Source: Gordonia soli NBRC 108243 (lineage in GTDB: Bacteria; Actinomycetota; Actinomycetes; Mycobacteriales; Mycobacteriaceae). Taken from it: DNA of 64,000 nucleotides. The first letter of the stretch is position 1; each line of letters opens with the position of its first letter. Below the pieces are notes generated by a model. That model did not search any database and had not been told where the DNA came from. It worked only from the letters and a program-made list of their open reading frames with translations. The stretch spans positions 110,108-174,107 of the forward strand of contig NZ_BANX01000007.1 of NCBI RefSeq assembly GCF_000334455.1, written 5' to 3'. Positions 63,982 to 64,000 of the stretch are shown here, one piece after another. A program made the translations under genes and the position numbers.

Positions 63982-64000
63982 CTGAGACGTTCTGGGCTCC
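63978..64000 (-). CDS. paaA: Probable paaA, last codons only
   Basis: Only the last seven codons of an upstream gene fit in the window (Ser-Pro-Glu-Arg-Leu-Arg-stop). The stop overlaps the paaB GTG. The paaA identity comes from standard gene order, not from the sequence. Confidence 0.45.

Overview
The window is high-GC, densely coded actinobacterial chromosome. The mycofactocin-type dehydrogenases, an F420/deazaflavin-type oxidoreductase, a mycobacterial-type secretory lipase, DtxR/IdeR-like iron boxes and GTG/ATGA-coupled operons point to a mycolic-acid-containing soil genus such as Gordonia or Rhodococcus (inference; no rRNA is present to settle it). I see no tRNA, rRNA, CRISPR array, prophage or intact insertion sequence.

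Layout. 1-5.9 kb: end of a lipase gene, an ArsR-type metal-sensor-like regulator, and a divergent five-gene nickel/peptide-type ABC importer. 5.9-9.0 kb: a copper/heme-flavoured block (DyP peroxidase, PCu(A)C copper chaperone, His/Met-rich membrane protein) and a deazaflavin-type oxidoreductase. 9.0-28.5 kb: the most unusual part. An eleven-gene minus-strand operon (phosphohistidine swivel protein, a large protein of unknown family, CoA ligase, winged-helix-like protein, a pyruvate-phosphate-dikinase-like enzyme without its pyruvate domain, biotin carrier, biotin carboxylase, a carboxyltransferase-like protein, DUF35 protein, thiolase, phosphatase-SRPBCC fusion) faces a LuxR regulator and a plus-strand operon with two more swivel/unknown-family modules and a CrtC/DUF7064-like protein. 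A degenerate RibB homologue and a SnoaL protein follow. I read this as a possible ATP-dependent activation and carboxylation route, by analogy with acetophenone catabolism: activate, carboxylate, form the CoA ester, cleave by thiolase.

28.8-35.3 kb: a giant LuxR/NB-ARC regulator with an IS21-transposase-like N-terminal DNA-binding module, a mycofactocin-type SDR, a two-component flavin monooxygenase, and a TPP riboswitch placed directly before another SDR. 35.4-37.7 kb: small genes, an MmyB-type regulator remnant, an iron-siderophore binding protein, and two DtxR/IdeR-like boxes.

37.7-54 kb: an eleven-gene operon (kinase/degenerate-aminotransferase fusion, ribose-type ABC importer, PxpA/B/C, class III aminotransferase, biotin carboxylase-carrier, succinate-semialdehyde dehydrogenase) facing a PucR-type regulator. 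The gene order suits import and opening of a lactam such as 2-pyrrolidone or a related compound to GABA, then to succinate (inference). 54-64 kb: MOSC protein, MFS exporter, an aldehyde dehydrogenase/alcohol dehydrogenase pair with an AraC regulator, and the paaK-E-D-C-B(-A) end of a phenylacetate degradation operon, which continues beyond the window.
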